From Acidaminococcales bacterium (GTDB lineage: Bacteria; Bacillota; Negativicutes; Acidaminococcales; JAISLQ01), in assembly GCA_031275255.1 (NCBI GenBank), contig JAISPA010000099.1:1-5110 (forward strand): a stretch of DNA of 5,110 nt, in the 5' to 3' direction. A program made the translations under genes and the position numbers. Every line of letters starts with the position of its first letter. Position 1 is the first letter of the stretch. Shown here piece after piece: positions 1 to 4,990 of this stretch. The notes under the pieces were generated by a model. The model did not search any database. It had not been told where the DNA came from and saw nothing but the letters and a program-made list of their open reading frames with translations.

Positions 1-67
1 GCCCAAACGTATGCCCGTTTTCCTTAAACGCAATCGCCGCCTTGCGATAATCAATACTGTATGCCAT
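1..67 (-). CDS. IS630-family transposase, N-terminal fragment (runs off the left edge)
   Basis: The first 22 codons of a minus-strand gene are present, starting at the ATG at 65-67 and leaving the window at base 1. The peptide contains AYSIDYRKAAIAFKENGHT. This is the usual opening of the first helix-turn-helix of IS630/Tc1-mariner-like transposases, whose N-terminal domain binds the terminal inverted repeats. The catalytic DDE domain would lie to the left and cannot be seen. No strong Shine-Dalgarno sequence precedes the ATG, which is common for insertion-sequence genes. It lies downstream of, and in the same direction as, the sensor kinase gene, but is probably a separate mobile insertion. 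Whether the transposase is intact cannot be judged. Confidence 0.75.
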   Translation of the reverse strand, partial: MAYSIDYRKAAIAFKENGHTFG

Positions 68-116
68 ATATATTTTATCGACATTTTTCATCGATTACTT
101 AAGTTAAAGTACTATA
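1..116 (-). mobile_element. Probable end of an IS630-family insertion sequence
   Basis: Between the transposase start codon (67) and the terminator of the kinase gene (about 117) lies an AT-rich stretch. On the minus strand it reads AGTACTTTAACTTAAGTAAT, and it looks like the terminal repeat expected just upstream of an IS630 transposase. IS630 elements insert at TA dinucleotides, and a TA occurs at 113-116. The exact boundary is inferred, because the other end of the element is outside the window. Confidence 0.4.
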
Positions 117-158
117 AAAAATAATTAACCGGTAATCCGCCGCCCTGCGCGGCTACCG
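117..158 (-). terminator. Probable intrinsic terminator of the LuxR-kinase operon
   Basis: On the minus strand, 16 nt after the kinase stop codon, the arms CGGTA and GCCGC (158 downward) pair with GCGGC and TACCG (ending near 130), with a 4-nt bulge (GGAT) in the second arm. The stem is followed by TTAATTATTTTTTAT. The bulge makes it imperfect, but the GC-rich stem plus T-run in the right place supports termination. The T-run abuts the inferred IS630 end. Confidence 0.5.
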
Positions 159-173
159 CCCTTCAGCCAATCT

Positions 174-2165
174 TTAGCCCGCTGCGGCGGCATCGTGTGC
201 GGACTGTTCGCCTTTGCCGCTTTTGTTCAGGGGAATGGTGAATATTACTTCCGTCCCCACTCCTTCCAGGCTGTTCAGATATATTTCCCCGCCGTGCATT
301 TCCACTAAATAACGGCACAAGGGCAATCCCAGCCCGGTTCCTTCGTATTCCCGGGAATAGGAGTTGTCCGCCTGTTCAAAAGCTTCAAAAATGCGTTCCT
401 GATCTTCTTTTCTAATGCCGATGCCGTTGTCTTTTACCGCAATCCGCAGCATGTTGTCCAATTCCCGTACATCCACCCATACCTTGCCGCCTATTGGTAC
501 AAATTTGAGCGCGTTGGACAAAAGGTTGTAAAGGATTTGCCGGATCTTCTTCTCGTCGGCGTAAAGCAGTATGTTTTCCGGGCAATTTTCCCGAATGGTG
601 ATTTCCTTGCGCCCGGCAAACGAATAAAAGGTCAGCAGGGTCTGATCAAGCGCGTCGGCGAAGCGGAATTCGCTGAAATTGAGTTTCATCATGCCGGCGT
701 CGATCTTTGAGATGTCCAATATATCGTTGATTATTTGCAGCAAATGCCGGCCGCTTAAAATCATGTTGTTTACATGTTTTGCCTGTTTTTCCGTCAGCGA
801 GCCGAAATGCCCTTCCAGCAGGGCTTCGCCGGAACAAATCACCGCGCTGAGCGGCGTGCGCAATTCATGCGTCATATTGGACAAAAATTGTGATTTTACG
901 GTGTTTGAGCGTTCCAGTTCCCTAATCATCTGCTGCAGCACTACTGTGCGCTGCCCGACCTTTTCTTCCAGCTGGTTGTTGCTGTCGATGAGGTTATGCA
1001 CAAAATGTTCGATTTCCTGTTCCATAGCGCCCAGGGTTTTCGCCATTTCTTTGAGCGCCCTTAAAAGGCGCGCCGTTTCCTGCCTGCCCACAAGCATGTA
1101 TGGCGGCACGGCGATATTTCTTTCGCCCTGGGAGACTTTTTGCGCTATTTCCGTAGCCAGATTGATCGGCTCGGTAATTTTTTTGGTGACAAAATGACTG
1201 ATGGTCAGGACTATCAGCAGGGTAACGGCGCAAATAAGGACGGTTATGCGCTTGTGGACGTTCATGATGACGCGAAAGCGTTCTTCCGGGATGCCCACGC
1301 CCAGGGCGGCAATCGGCTTGCCGCTGTAGTCGTTGATATAGCCGGTGAAAAAAACATGAATCTCCTCGCCAACGTTCACCCGGCCGAATTCAATCTTTTT
1401 CACCCGTTCCCACTGGTCGGAGGAAACCGGGCCGTAAGAGCCGATGTAGCTTGTTCCGGCGGCGTCGCGCACATTGGAACATACGCGCACGCCGCTTACC
1501 GTAAGCGAAAAGTAGGCGTCTTCCACGCTTTTGGTAAACCGCGCGGGCATGGAGTTGTCATTGTTGGCGATATCCGCGAGCGCCACGTAAGCGACAAGCC
1601 GGCCGTCGCGCAGTATCGGCGCGGCGGCAACGCCGGCAAGGCATTTGTTGAAATATTCTCCTGTTTTCATTATTTTTATTTGATAACGCTCCCATTCCGG
1701 GCTGCCAGGAGCGGAGAACTCCGACAGGTCAAAGACCAGCCCGGATGAGGCGGCAAAGTGCCGCGCCGCGCCGGAGAGCAGCATTTCCCGCAGCGACTTG
1801 GGGATGCCGGTTATAGATGGCCTGGACGATGCCAGCAATTCGCTGGCGTCCGGCTGGATTACCGCCAGAAAATCCAGGTAGGGCACCAGTTTTTGTAAAT
1901 CAGCCAGGCAATCGGCAAGGTATTCCGAATCATCCATACTGCCGATAAATTCCGGGTTGGCGGACAACATACTGGCGCTGATGCGCAAGTCCGACAACTG
2001 GGAGCTTTCTATAGTATAAGCCGCGGCAAAAGCGTTGGAAAGATATTGCCGCGCGTCTTGGTCTATCTGGTCTTTCTGTTCAAAACTGATAAACGCCAGC
2101 ATAAGCGCGCTGGGGAAAACAACCGCTATGAAAATGACCATCATGATTTTTCTTTGGATGGACAC
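174..2165 (-). CDS. Membrane-bound sensor histidine kinase (periplasmic/extracellular sensor, HAMP, HisKA, HATPase)
   Basis: The 663-residue protein has a first membrane helix at about residues 7-27 and an outer sensory region at about 28-305. That region is of Cache-like size and layout, with hydrophobic strands near 187-198 and 284-292. A second helix lies at about 306-326. A HAMP-like linker (327-380) and a coiled segment (380-425) follow. The dimerisation/phosphoacceptor motif is NMTHELRTP, with the phosphorylated His at about 433. The ATPase domain shows the N box (NLLSNALKF, N551), G1 (DNGIGI, 579-584), an F-box-like IFEAFEQAD and G2 (GTGLGL, 609-614), so all catalytic boxes are intact. 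There is no C-terminal receiver domain, and no response regulator is seen nearby. The start is GTG (2163-2165), 2 nt after the stop of the upstream LuxR gene. The nearest ribosome site is a modest GAAAGG inside that gene, so translation is probably coupled. An ATG at codon 8 or 9 is a possible alternative start. The outer ligand is unknown. Confidence 0.93.
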   Translation of the reverse strand: MSIQRKIMMVIFIAVVFPSALMLAFISFEQKDQIDQDARQYLSNAFAAAYTIESSQLSDLRISASMLSANPEFIGSMDDSEYLADCLADLQKLVPYLDFLAVIQPDASELLASSRPSITGIPKSLREMLLSGAARHFAASSGLVFDLSEFSAPGSPEWERYQIKIMKTGEYFNKCLAGVAAAPILRDGRLVAYVALADIANNDNSMPARFTKSVEDAYFSLTVSGVRVCSNVRDAAGTSYIGSYGPVSSDQWERVKKIEFGRVNVGEEIHVFFTGYINDYSGKPIAALGVGIPEERFRVIMNVHKRITVLICAVTLLIVLTISHFVTKKITEPINLATEIAQKVSQGERNIAVPPYMLVGRQETARLLRALKEMAKTLGAMEQEIEHFVHNLIDSNNQLEEKVGQRTVVLQQMIRELERSNTVKSQFLSNMTHELRTPLSAVICSGEALLEGHFGSLTEKQAKHVNNMILSGRHLLQIINDILDISKIDAGMMKLNFSEFRFADALDQTLLTFYSFAGRKEITIRENCPENILLYADEKKIRQILYNLLSNALKFVPIGGKVWVDVRELDNMLRIAVKDNGIGIRKEDQERIFEAFEQADNSYSREYEGTGLGLPLCRYLVEMHGGEIYLNSLEGVGTEVIFTIPLNKSGKGEQSAHDAAAAG

Positions 2166-2167
2166 AA

Positions 2168-2830
2168 CTACATGCCGCCTTTCAAAAGGTCAGTTTCCAA
2201 GGCGAAGAGTTGGCGCCGGTCTTTCAGGTTTAGTTTGCGCAGGATGTGGCTGACATGGGTTTTAACCGTTTTTTCGCTTATATAGAGCCTTTGGGCAATA
2301 TCGCGGTTGGAATTCTTTCCCAGCATGAGCATGGCGACTTCCATCTCCCGGGCACTTAGGCGGGCATTCAGGTAAGCTTCCAGCGGGCTTTCCGGGTTTG
2401 CCGCCGCAAATGCGTTCTCGCCAATGTGGATCATATTAAAGATATCGTACAGAAGGTTGATAATGCCGTGAAACTGTTCCTCCCCGACGGCGGGCGCGCC
2501 ACCGCCGTAAGCTACGCAAACAATCTGGCCGCGGCAGTAAACCGGGCTGCCGAAAAAAGTCAGCCCCATAAAGCAATGGTGGACATAAGCGTCTTTTGTG
2601 TTCCTGAGCACCTGGATTATTTTTCTTCTTTCTCGCATGCAGCGCTCTAAATTGTTTTTTATCATATAATCGCAAATCAGCGGCAGGTTTGACCAAACCA
2701 ACAACGGCTCGCCAAAAAGATCGAGAAAGCACAGGCTTATGCTGAAAGTTTTGGCTAAGTTGTCCTGGAACGCCTGCAATTTTTCTTTGCCGATAATATT
2801 GAGCCATTGTTTGGCGTTAATTTGTTCCAT
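2168..2830 (-). CDS. PocR-type sensory domain / LuxR-family helix-turn-helix transcriptional regulator
   Basis: This 220-residue protein is predicted to be cytoplasmic, with two parts. Residues about 8-135 resemble the PocR ligand-binding domain. They include FSISLCFLDLFGEPLL, then a run of Cys residues (C34, C53, C64, C86, C99, C105) and the block YVHHCFMGLTFFGSPVYCRG, which matches the family pattern of a Cys followed by GL and a P-[IV]-x-x-x-G strand. In characterised PocR proteins this domain senses small molecules such as 1,3-propanediol; the ligand here is unknown. Residues about 158-210 are a LuxR/NarL-type DNA-binding domain (LSAREMEVAMLMLGKNSNRD, then SEKTVKTHVSHILRKL as the recognition region). 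There is no receiver domain, so it is not a classical response regulator. The ATG at 2828-2830 has AGGAG 12 nt upstream (2843-2847), a slightly long spacing. It is the first gene of a two-gene operon with the kinase, and the pair may act in one sensory pathway. Confidence 0.9.
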   Translation of the reverse strand: MEQINAKQWLNIIGKEKLQAFQDNLAKTFSISLCFLDLFGEPLLVWSNLPLICDYMIKNNLERCMRERRKIIQVLRNTKDAYVHHCFMGLTFFGSPVYCRGQIVCVAYGGGAPAVGEEQFHGIINLLYDIFNMIHIGENAFAAANPESPLEAYLNARLSAREMEVAMLMLGKNSNRDIAQRLYISEKTVKTHVSHILRKLNLKDRRQLFALETDLLKGGM

Positions 2831-3032
2831 TCACAGCATCAACTCCTGCCATTTGCTTTTCAAAAACCTTTTTTGCGGCTGCCGCGGGAAAACGGTTGTT
2901 GCCCAAAAAAAATTGCAAAACTGAAAATCCCGCACTGGCGGCGGCGGATATATTAAATATATATTTTTTTGTTTATCATATCACAAACCCACCCCGTCTG
3001 ATATTAAGATAAGGTTAATATGCTCCCGCCGC
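2831..3032. other. Upstream region of the LuxR-kinase operon, no gene seen
   Basis: This 202-bp AT-rich region holds the operon's ribosome site (2843-2847) and probably its promoter. A minus-strand TATGAT (2975-2980) could be a -10 box, but no good -35 box lies at the right distance. An alternative pairing of TTTGTG with TATATA is equally weak, so I do not assign a promoter. A wide inverted repeat (GCGGGA at 2884-2889, TCCCGC at 2928-2933) encloses an A-tract in the likely 5' leader. Confidence 0.4.
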
Positions 3033-3061
3033 TTGACTAAGCCGCCGATTTGTAATATTAT
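3033..3061 (+). promoter_or_regulatory. Orphan sigma-A-type promoter pointing into repeat element 1
   Basis: The -35 box TTGACT (3033-3038) and the -10 box TATTAT (3056-3061) are separated by exactly 17 bp. Transcription would start near 3068. The flanking LuxR gene runs the other way and no plus-strand coding region follows. The only structures downstream are repeat element 1 and its hairpins, starting about 70 bp further on. Confidence 0.55.
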
Positions 3062-3138
3062 TCTAAGCAGGATTCAATATATAGTCATATTAGACAGCAA
3101 GAAAATTGTACACAAAAAAATCCTCCCGCCAAACAATA

Positions 3139-3317
3139 AGTAACAGAATATAGAAAGTGTTGCCTGCGGTTTTTTGTTTTTGTCAGCAAGTACGCGCGTT
3201 TGCGTACTTTTTTATTTTTCCTGCCGGCGCGGCCCGCTTTTTCCTAAAAGATCCGGACGGCTCCACGGGCGGCTGCCATCCTTGCATTAAGGTAACACTT
3301 TCTATAATTTGTTACCT
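3139..3317 (+). repeat. Repeat element 1 (about 180 bp, palindromic terminal inverted repeats)
   Basis: The left end (3140-3165, GTAACA...TGTTGCCT) is the near-perfect reverse complement of the right end (3291-3316, GGTAACACTTTCTATAATTT then GTTACC). Each end is itself a palindrome: GTAACA pairs with TGTTGC on the left, and GGTAACA with TGTTACC on the right. The inside is shared with element 3 in reverse orientation, including GTCAGCAAGTACG, the tract after it, GGCGCGGCC and ACGGGCGG. The start of the inside (TGCCTGC, T-run, CAGCA) is shared with element 2. No protein is encoded. The outer boundaries are uncertain by a few bases, and no clear target duplication is visible. Confidence 0.8.
3188..3219 (+). 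terminator. Intrinsic-terminator-like hairpin inside repeat element 1
   Basis: AAGTACGC (3188-3195) pairs perfectly with GCGTACTT (3202-3209) around a 6-nt loop, and T-rich sequence continues to about 3219. The left-end hairpin of the element (3140-3165), followed by GCGGTTTTTTG, forms a weaker potential terminator just upstream. Together they could end transcripts from the promoter at 3033. Confidence 0.55.
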
Positions 3318-3327
3318 AATCGCTTTT

Positions 3328-3347
3328 GCGGCAGGTATTTCTGCCGC
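3328..3347. other. Perfect 7-bp stem-loop just right of repeat element 1
   Basis: GCGGCAG (3328-3334) and CTGCCGC (3341-3347) flank a 6-nt loop, followed on the plus strand by ATTTGTTTTA and preceded by CTTTT. It could act as a weak terminator in either direction. A GC-rich hairpin occupies the same relative place to the right of element 3. Confidence 0.45.
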
Positions 3348-3840
3348 ATTTGTTTTACGCCGGCAATTTTGAAATATAAACAACGACCACATAATAATAG
3401 TTATTATATCATAAATCAGATTTACTTGGTATAAAGTGATGTATCGGCACGGCAAACGCTATGAGCGGCCAAAAGAACATCGTCGAAAAATCACACAAAA
3501 AAAGCCGGCTGTGTTATTGGGCTAAAAGGCAAGCCGGGGACGCCGCGTAAGGATGTAGAGTTATATTTCGAGACTTGAAAGAGCCGAAACGGGCGGCCGT
3601 TTTTATACGCCTGCGATGACTTTCCCAACATCCCGGCGGGGCGGCGCCGCTTTTTAATAAATTTATGAAGGTACGTTCTGATGTTAATAAAAGTTTAGTA
3701 CAGTCAATATTCGCTGTTAAGCGGGGAAAATATTATCTTCGTGTTATCTTTTGCCAACATGTCGTCCATTTTCAAAAAACGGTTGACACGCGGATTGTTT
3801 TCCGCCGACAAACCTGATATTCCGGCCGTTACAACCAACA
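3348..3840. other. Gene-free intergenic region with several possible RNA structures
   Basis: I see no convincing protein gene in this 490-bp stretch. A possible plus promoter (TTGAAA 3369-3374, 18 bp, AATAAT 3393-3398) overlaps a perfect AT palindrome, ATAATAA-TAG-TTATTAT (3391-3407). Downstream are nested arms: GATGT (3438-3442) with ACATC (3477-3481) around GGC/GCC and CGC/GCG, then CCGGCT and AGCCGG in 3504-3537. Two candidate terminators follow: AAACGG-GCGG-CCGTTT with a T-run at 3587-3604, and a GC-rich stem with five T's at 3634-3655. GCGGA/TCCGC (3790-3805) is another small stem. The part around 3405-3604 could be a structured RNA of about 200 nt, but I recognise no known family. Confidence 0.3.
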
Positions 3841-3866
3841 AAGACCCGGGGTTATCCCCGGGTCTT
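3841..3866 (-). terminator. Terminator hairpin of the tRNA operon
   Basis: AAGACCCGGGG (3841-3851) pairs perfectly with CCCCGGGTCTT (3856-3866) around a 4-base loop. It lies 11 bp past the CCA end of the last tRNA on the minus strand. The following minus-strand sequence is TGTTGGTTGT, a poor T-run, but the 11-bp GC-rich stem and its position make termination or 3'-end processing likely. Confidence 0.8.
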
Positions 3867-3877
3867 AACGTACGATT

Positions 3878-3953
<76 letters not shown>

Positions 3954-3962
3954 ATATTCTTC

Positions 3963-4047
3963 TGGTGGAGGGGGCTGGATTCGAACCAGCGAAGGCAAAG
4001 CCGGCAGATTTACAGTCTGCTCCCTTTAACCACTCGGGAACCCCTCC
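3963..4047 (-). tRNA. tRNA-Tyr (GTA)
   Basis: This is an 85-nt class II tRNA with a long variable arm, as expected for bacterial tyrosine tRNA. The acceptor arms are GGAGGGG and CCCCTCC, and CCA is encoded at 3963-3965. The anticodon stem-loop is GCAGA-CTGTAAA-TCTGC, giving anticodon GTA. The T arm is GCTGGTTCGAATCCAGC. It is the middle gene of the operon, 20 bp after tRNA-Thr. Confidence 0.97.
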
Positions 4048-4067
4048 GTTGCCGCATGCTCTTACCT

Positions 4068-4143
4068 TGGAGCTGGCGAGAGGATTTGAACCCCCAACCT
4101 GCTGATTACAAGTCAGCTGCTCTACCGGTTGAGCTACGCCAGC
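4068..4143 (-). tRNA. tRNA-Thr (TGT)
   Basis: This is a 76-nt cloverleaf with acceptor arms GCTGGCG and CGCCAGC, discriminator T and encoded CCA (4068-4070). The anticodon stem-loop is GCTGA-CTTGTAA-TCAGC, giving anticodon TGT, which reads ACA and related threonine codons. It is the first gene of the operon, about 19 nt after the predicted transcription start. Confidence 0.97.
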
Positions 4144-4168
4144 CTTGCTTGTAACTGCGACGATATTT

Positions 4169-4197
4169 AGTATATAATAGAACGCCGGGAGTGTCAA
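4169..4197 (-). promoter_or_regulatory. Strong sigma-A promoter of the tRNA operon
   Basis: On the minus strand a perfect -35 box, TTGACA (4192-4197), and a near-consensus -10 box, TATACT (4169-4174), are exactly 17 bp apart. Transcription should begin near 4162, giving a leader of about 19 nt before tRNA-Thr. The strength fits a stable-RNA operon. Confidence 0.9.
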
Positions 4198-4305
4198 CTT
4201 TAATTTTCAGTTCAAGAACAAACCTGCCCGAAGCCTGCGCCGCCATCGGCGTGGCCCCGCCCCAAATGCGCGCCGGGTTTTATGTAGGCCGTCTCGTCAG
4301 GATGC

Positions 4306-4334
4306 TTGACAATAGCGCGATCTTAATATACAAT
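4306..4334 (+). promoter_or_regulatory. Orphan sigma-A-type promoter pointing into repeat element 2
   Basis: A perfect -35 box, TTGACA (4306-4311), is followed after 17 bp by TACAAT (4329-4334). An overlapping TATACA would give a 15-bp spacer and is less good. The start would be near 4341. It is back-to-back with the tRNA promoter, and no credible coding region follows. Confidence 0.65.
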
Positions 4335-4340
4335 TTCGTT

Positions 4341-4434
4341 GTGGCGGGCAACGTAACGTTCCGTCCTGCAATGTCCCGTCCTGGAAAATATGGGCAGGTA
4401 ACACATTATGGAAAGTGTTGCCTGCCCTTTTTTT
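4341..4434 (+). ncRNA. Candidate small RNA of about 90 nt between an orphan promoter and a terminator
   Basis: A near-consensus promoter is followed about 50 nt downstream by an excellent intrinsic terminator (stem 4392-4427 plus seven T's), so a transcript of about 90 nt is predicted. It has no ribosome site or meaningful reading frame. An 8-base direct repeat, CCGTCCTG, occurs at 4361-4368 and 4376-4383. The 3' third is supplied by the left end of repeat element 2. The RNA is inferred only from these signals, and its function is unknown. Confidence 0.35.
4392..4434 (+). terminator. Intrinsic terminator formed by the left end of repeat element 2
   Basis: GGGCAGGTAACAC (4392-4404) pairs over 13 bp, with one U-G wobble, with GTGTTGCCTGCCC (4415-4427) around a 10-nt loop. 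Seven T's follow immediately (4428-4434). The inner part of this stem belongs to the repeat's inverted terminus, so the repeat itself supplies a working terminator shape. Confidence 0.75.
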
Positions 4435-4575
4435 GTTTTGCCAGCAGGCACGGGCTTTTTGGCGTTTTCCAAATTTGCGCTTTTTCCGGCGCGTTGCGGG
4501 CGTTCGTCCGTTCAGCCTGTAATAAGGCGGATTTTCGCCTTGCTACAGGCAACACTTTCCATAATGTGTTACCTG
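4395..4575 (+). repeat. Repeat element 2 (181 bp, perfect 30-bp palindromic inverted ends)
   Basis: The left 30 bp (4395-4424) and the right 30 bp (4546-4575) are exact reverse complements. Each is itself a palindrome, CAGGTAACAC/GTGTTGCCTG on the left and CAGGCAACAC/GTGTTACCTG on the right. The inside begins like element 1 (TGCCTGC, T-run, GTTTTG, CAGCA) and keeps a GCGCTTTTTCCGGCGCG-like stretch, but it is more diverged from elements 1 and 3 than they are from each other. It has no transposase or other credible gene. The orientation is the same as element 1. Confidence 0.82.
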
Positions 4576-4626
4576 ACAAAAATTCATCTTTGCAGGCGCC
4601 GGGTCGCTGTTTCCGTTTGACAGCGC

Positions 4627-4677
4627 CGCCGGATTAATGTATTATCATAATATAATAAATAACATTATGATCCGGCG
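4627..4677. repeat. Large inverted repeat between elements 2 and 3
   Basis: CGCCGGAT (4627-4634) and ATCATAAT (4644-4651) on the left pair with ATTATGAT (4664-4671) and CCGGCG (ending 4677) on the right. This gives about 14 paired bases around a 12-nt AT loop, with a 9-nt bulge on the left arm. A smaller stem, CGCTGT/ACAGCG (4605-4625), lies just before it. No T-run follows, so it is not an obvious terminator. Its role is unknown. Confidence 0.55.
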
Positions 4678-4704
4678 CGGAAAAAATACCAGGTTTTTTC
4701 GCGC
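4675..4704. repeat. Inverted repeat with A6/T6 arms next to element 3
   Basis: GCGCG then AAAAAA (4675-4686) pairs with TTTTTT then CGCGC (4694-4704) around a 7-nt loop (TACCAGG), with a single unpaired G at 4680. It overlaps the edge of the preceding inverted repeat by three bases, so the two stems could compete. Confidence 0.5.
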
Positions 4705-4710
4705 TTGCGG

Positions 4711-4891
4711 CAGGCAACAGAATTATAGAAAGTGTTACCTGCCTATGCGATAGCATCCGCCCGTCAAGCTACCTGCTGCTTTTGGTAAAGAGCTGGCCGC
4801 GCCAACAGGCTAAATGAAAAAGCACGGAAACGCCCGTACTTGCTGACGAAAATAAAAAACAACAGGTAACACTTTCTATAATTTTGTTACC
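4711..4891 (-). repeat. Repeat element 3 (181 bp, inverted relative to elements 1 and 2)
   Basis: Read on the minus strand it aligns with element 1 along most of its length. It shares the end GGTAACA...TATAGAAAGTGTTACC, a T-run, GTCAGCAAGTACG, a hairpin with a T-rich tail, GGCGCGGCC, an AAAAG block, ACGGGCGG, and the far end GGTAACACTTTCTATAATT. Both ends are self-palindromic: GGCAGGCAACA/TGTTACCTGCC at 4709-4743 and GGTAACA/TGTTACC at 4865-4891. The internal hairpin is 4834-4841 with 4820-4827. No protein is encoded. Confidence 0.82.
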
Positions 4892-4900
4892 AGTTTTCTT

Positions 4901-4915
4901 CGCGGCGGGGCCGCG
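4901..4915. other. GC-rich stem-loop right of element 3
   Basis: CGCGGC (4901-4906) pairs with GCCGCG (4910-4915) around a 3-nt loop. It is followed by CCTATTTACGCCCGTAATTTT, less tidily T-rich than a classical terminator. Its position resembles that of the stem-loop at 3328-3347 next to element 1. Confidence 0.4.
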
Positions 4916-4965
4916 CCTATTTACGCCCGTAATTTTATAGCATAAAAGCAAAAAACACAAATCAC

Positions 4966-4984
4966 AAGGAGGAATTATTGCATG
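4966..4984 (+). promoter_or_regulatory. Strong ribosome binding site and ATG of an interrupted plus-strand gene
   Basis: AAGGAGG (4966-4972) lies 9 nt before an ATG (4982-4984), an ideal arrangement. The frame reads M-R-R-L-G-L-V and then stops at TAA (5003-5005). After the first three or four codons the sequence becomes what looks like the end of an IS5-family element. The original gene was probably cut near its start, and its remainder should lie beyond the insertion, to the right of the window. Its product cannot be named. Confidence 0.5.
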
Positions 4985-4990
4985 AGAAGA

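Noticed and set aside
679..1748. Plus-strand frames of 172 and 202 codons antisense to the kinase
   Set aside because: They are antisense shadows of a gene with intact, well-ordered kinase motifs, and they lack domains or good ribosome sites.
2436..2807. 123-codon minus-strand frame inside the LuxR gene
   Set aside because: It is a frame-shifted overlap of the PocR domain with Arg-rich, low-complexity translation, so it is a shadow frame.
3303..3308. TATAAT inside the right end of element 1 (and 4877-4882 in element 3) as an outward promoter
   Set aside because: It matches the -10 consensus, but the best -35-like box for element 1 (TTGCAT) is only 15 bp away and element 3 has none. It is better explained as the loop of the terminal palindrome.
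3157..3372. 71-codon plus-strand open frame inside and past element 1
   Set aside because: It starts within the element's terminal palindrome, has no ribosome site, and spans a terminator hairpin and the second inverted end. It is not a credible gene.
3518..3560. Resemblance to a c-di-GMP (GEMM) riboswitch: GGCAAGCCGGGGACGC near AAAAGG
   Set aside because: The spacing between GGCAA-CC and GGGACGC leaves no room for the usual P2 stem, the GCAAAGCC motif is missing, and no downstream gene would be controlled.
3783..3788. TTGACA as a plus-strand promoter before the tRNA terminator
   Set aside because: There is no -10-like box at 16-18 bp, only a GC-rich hairpin (3790-3805).
4211..4305. Short minus-strand GC-rich frame ending in TGA that could be a gene's C-terminus
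   Set aside because: It is only about 25 codons, Gly/Ala-rich and without a start or domain, and it lies between two divergent promoters. It is too weak to call.
4191..4637. 148-codon plus-strand open frame starting at GTG
   Set aside because: It runs across the tRNA promoter's -35 region, the orphan promoter and the whole of repeat element 2. It has no ribosome site and no recognisable domain, so it is a chance frame.
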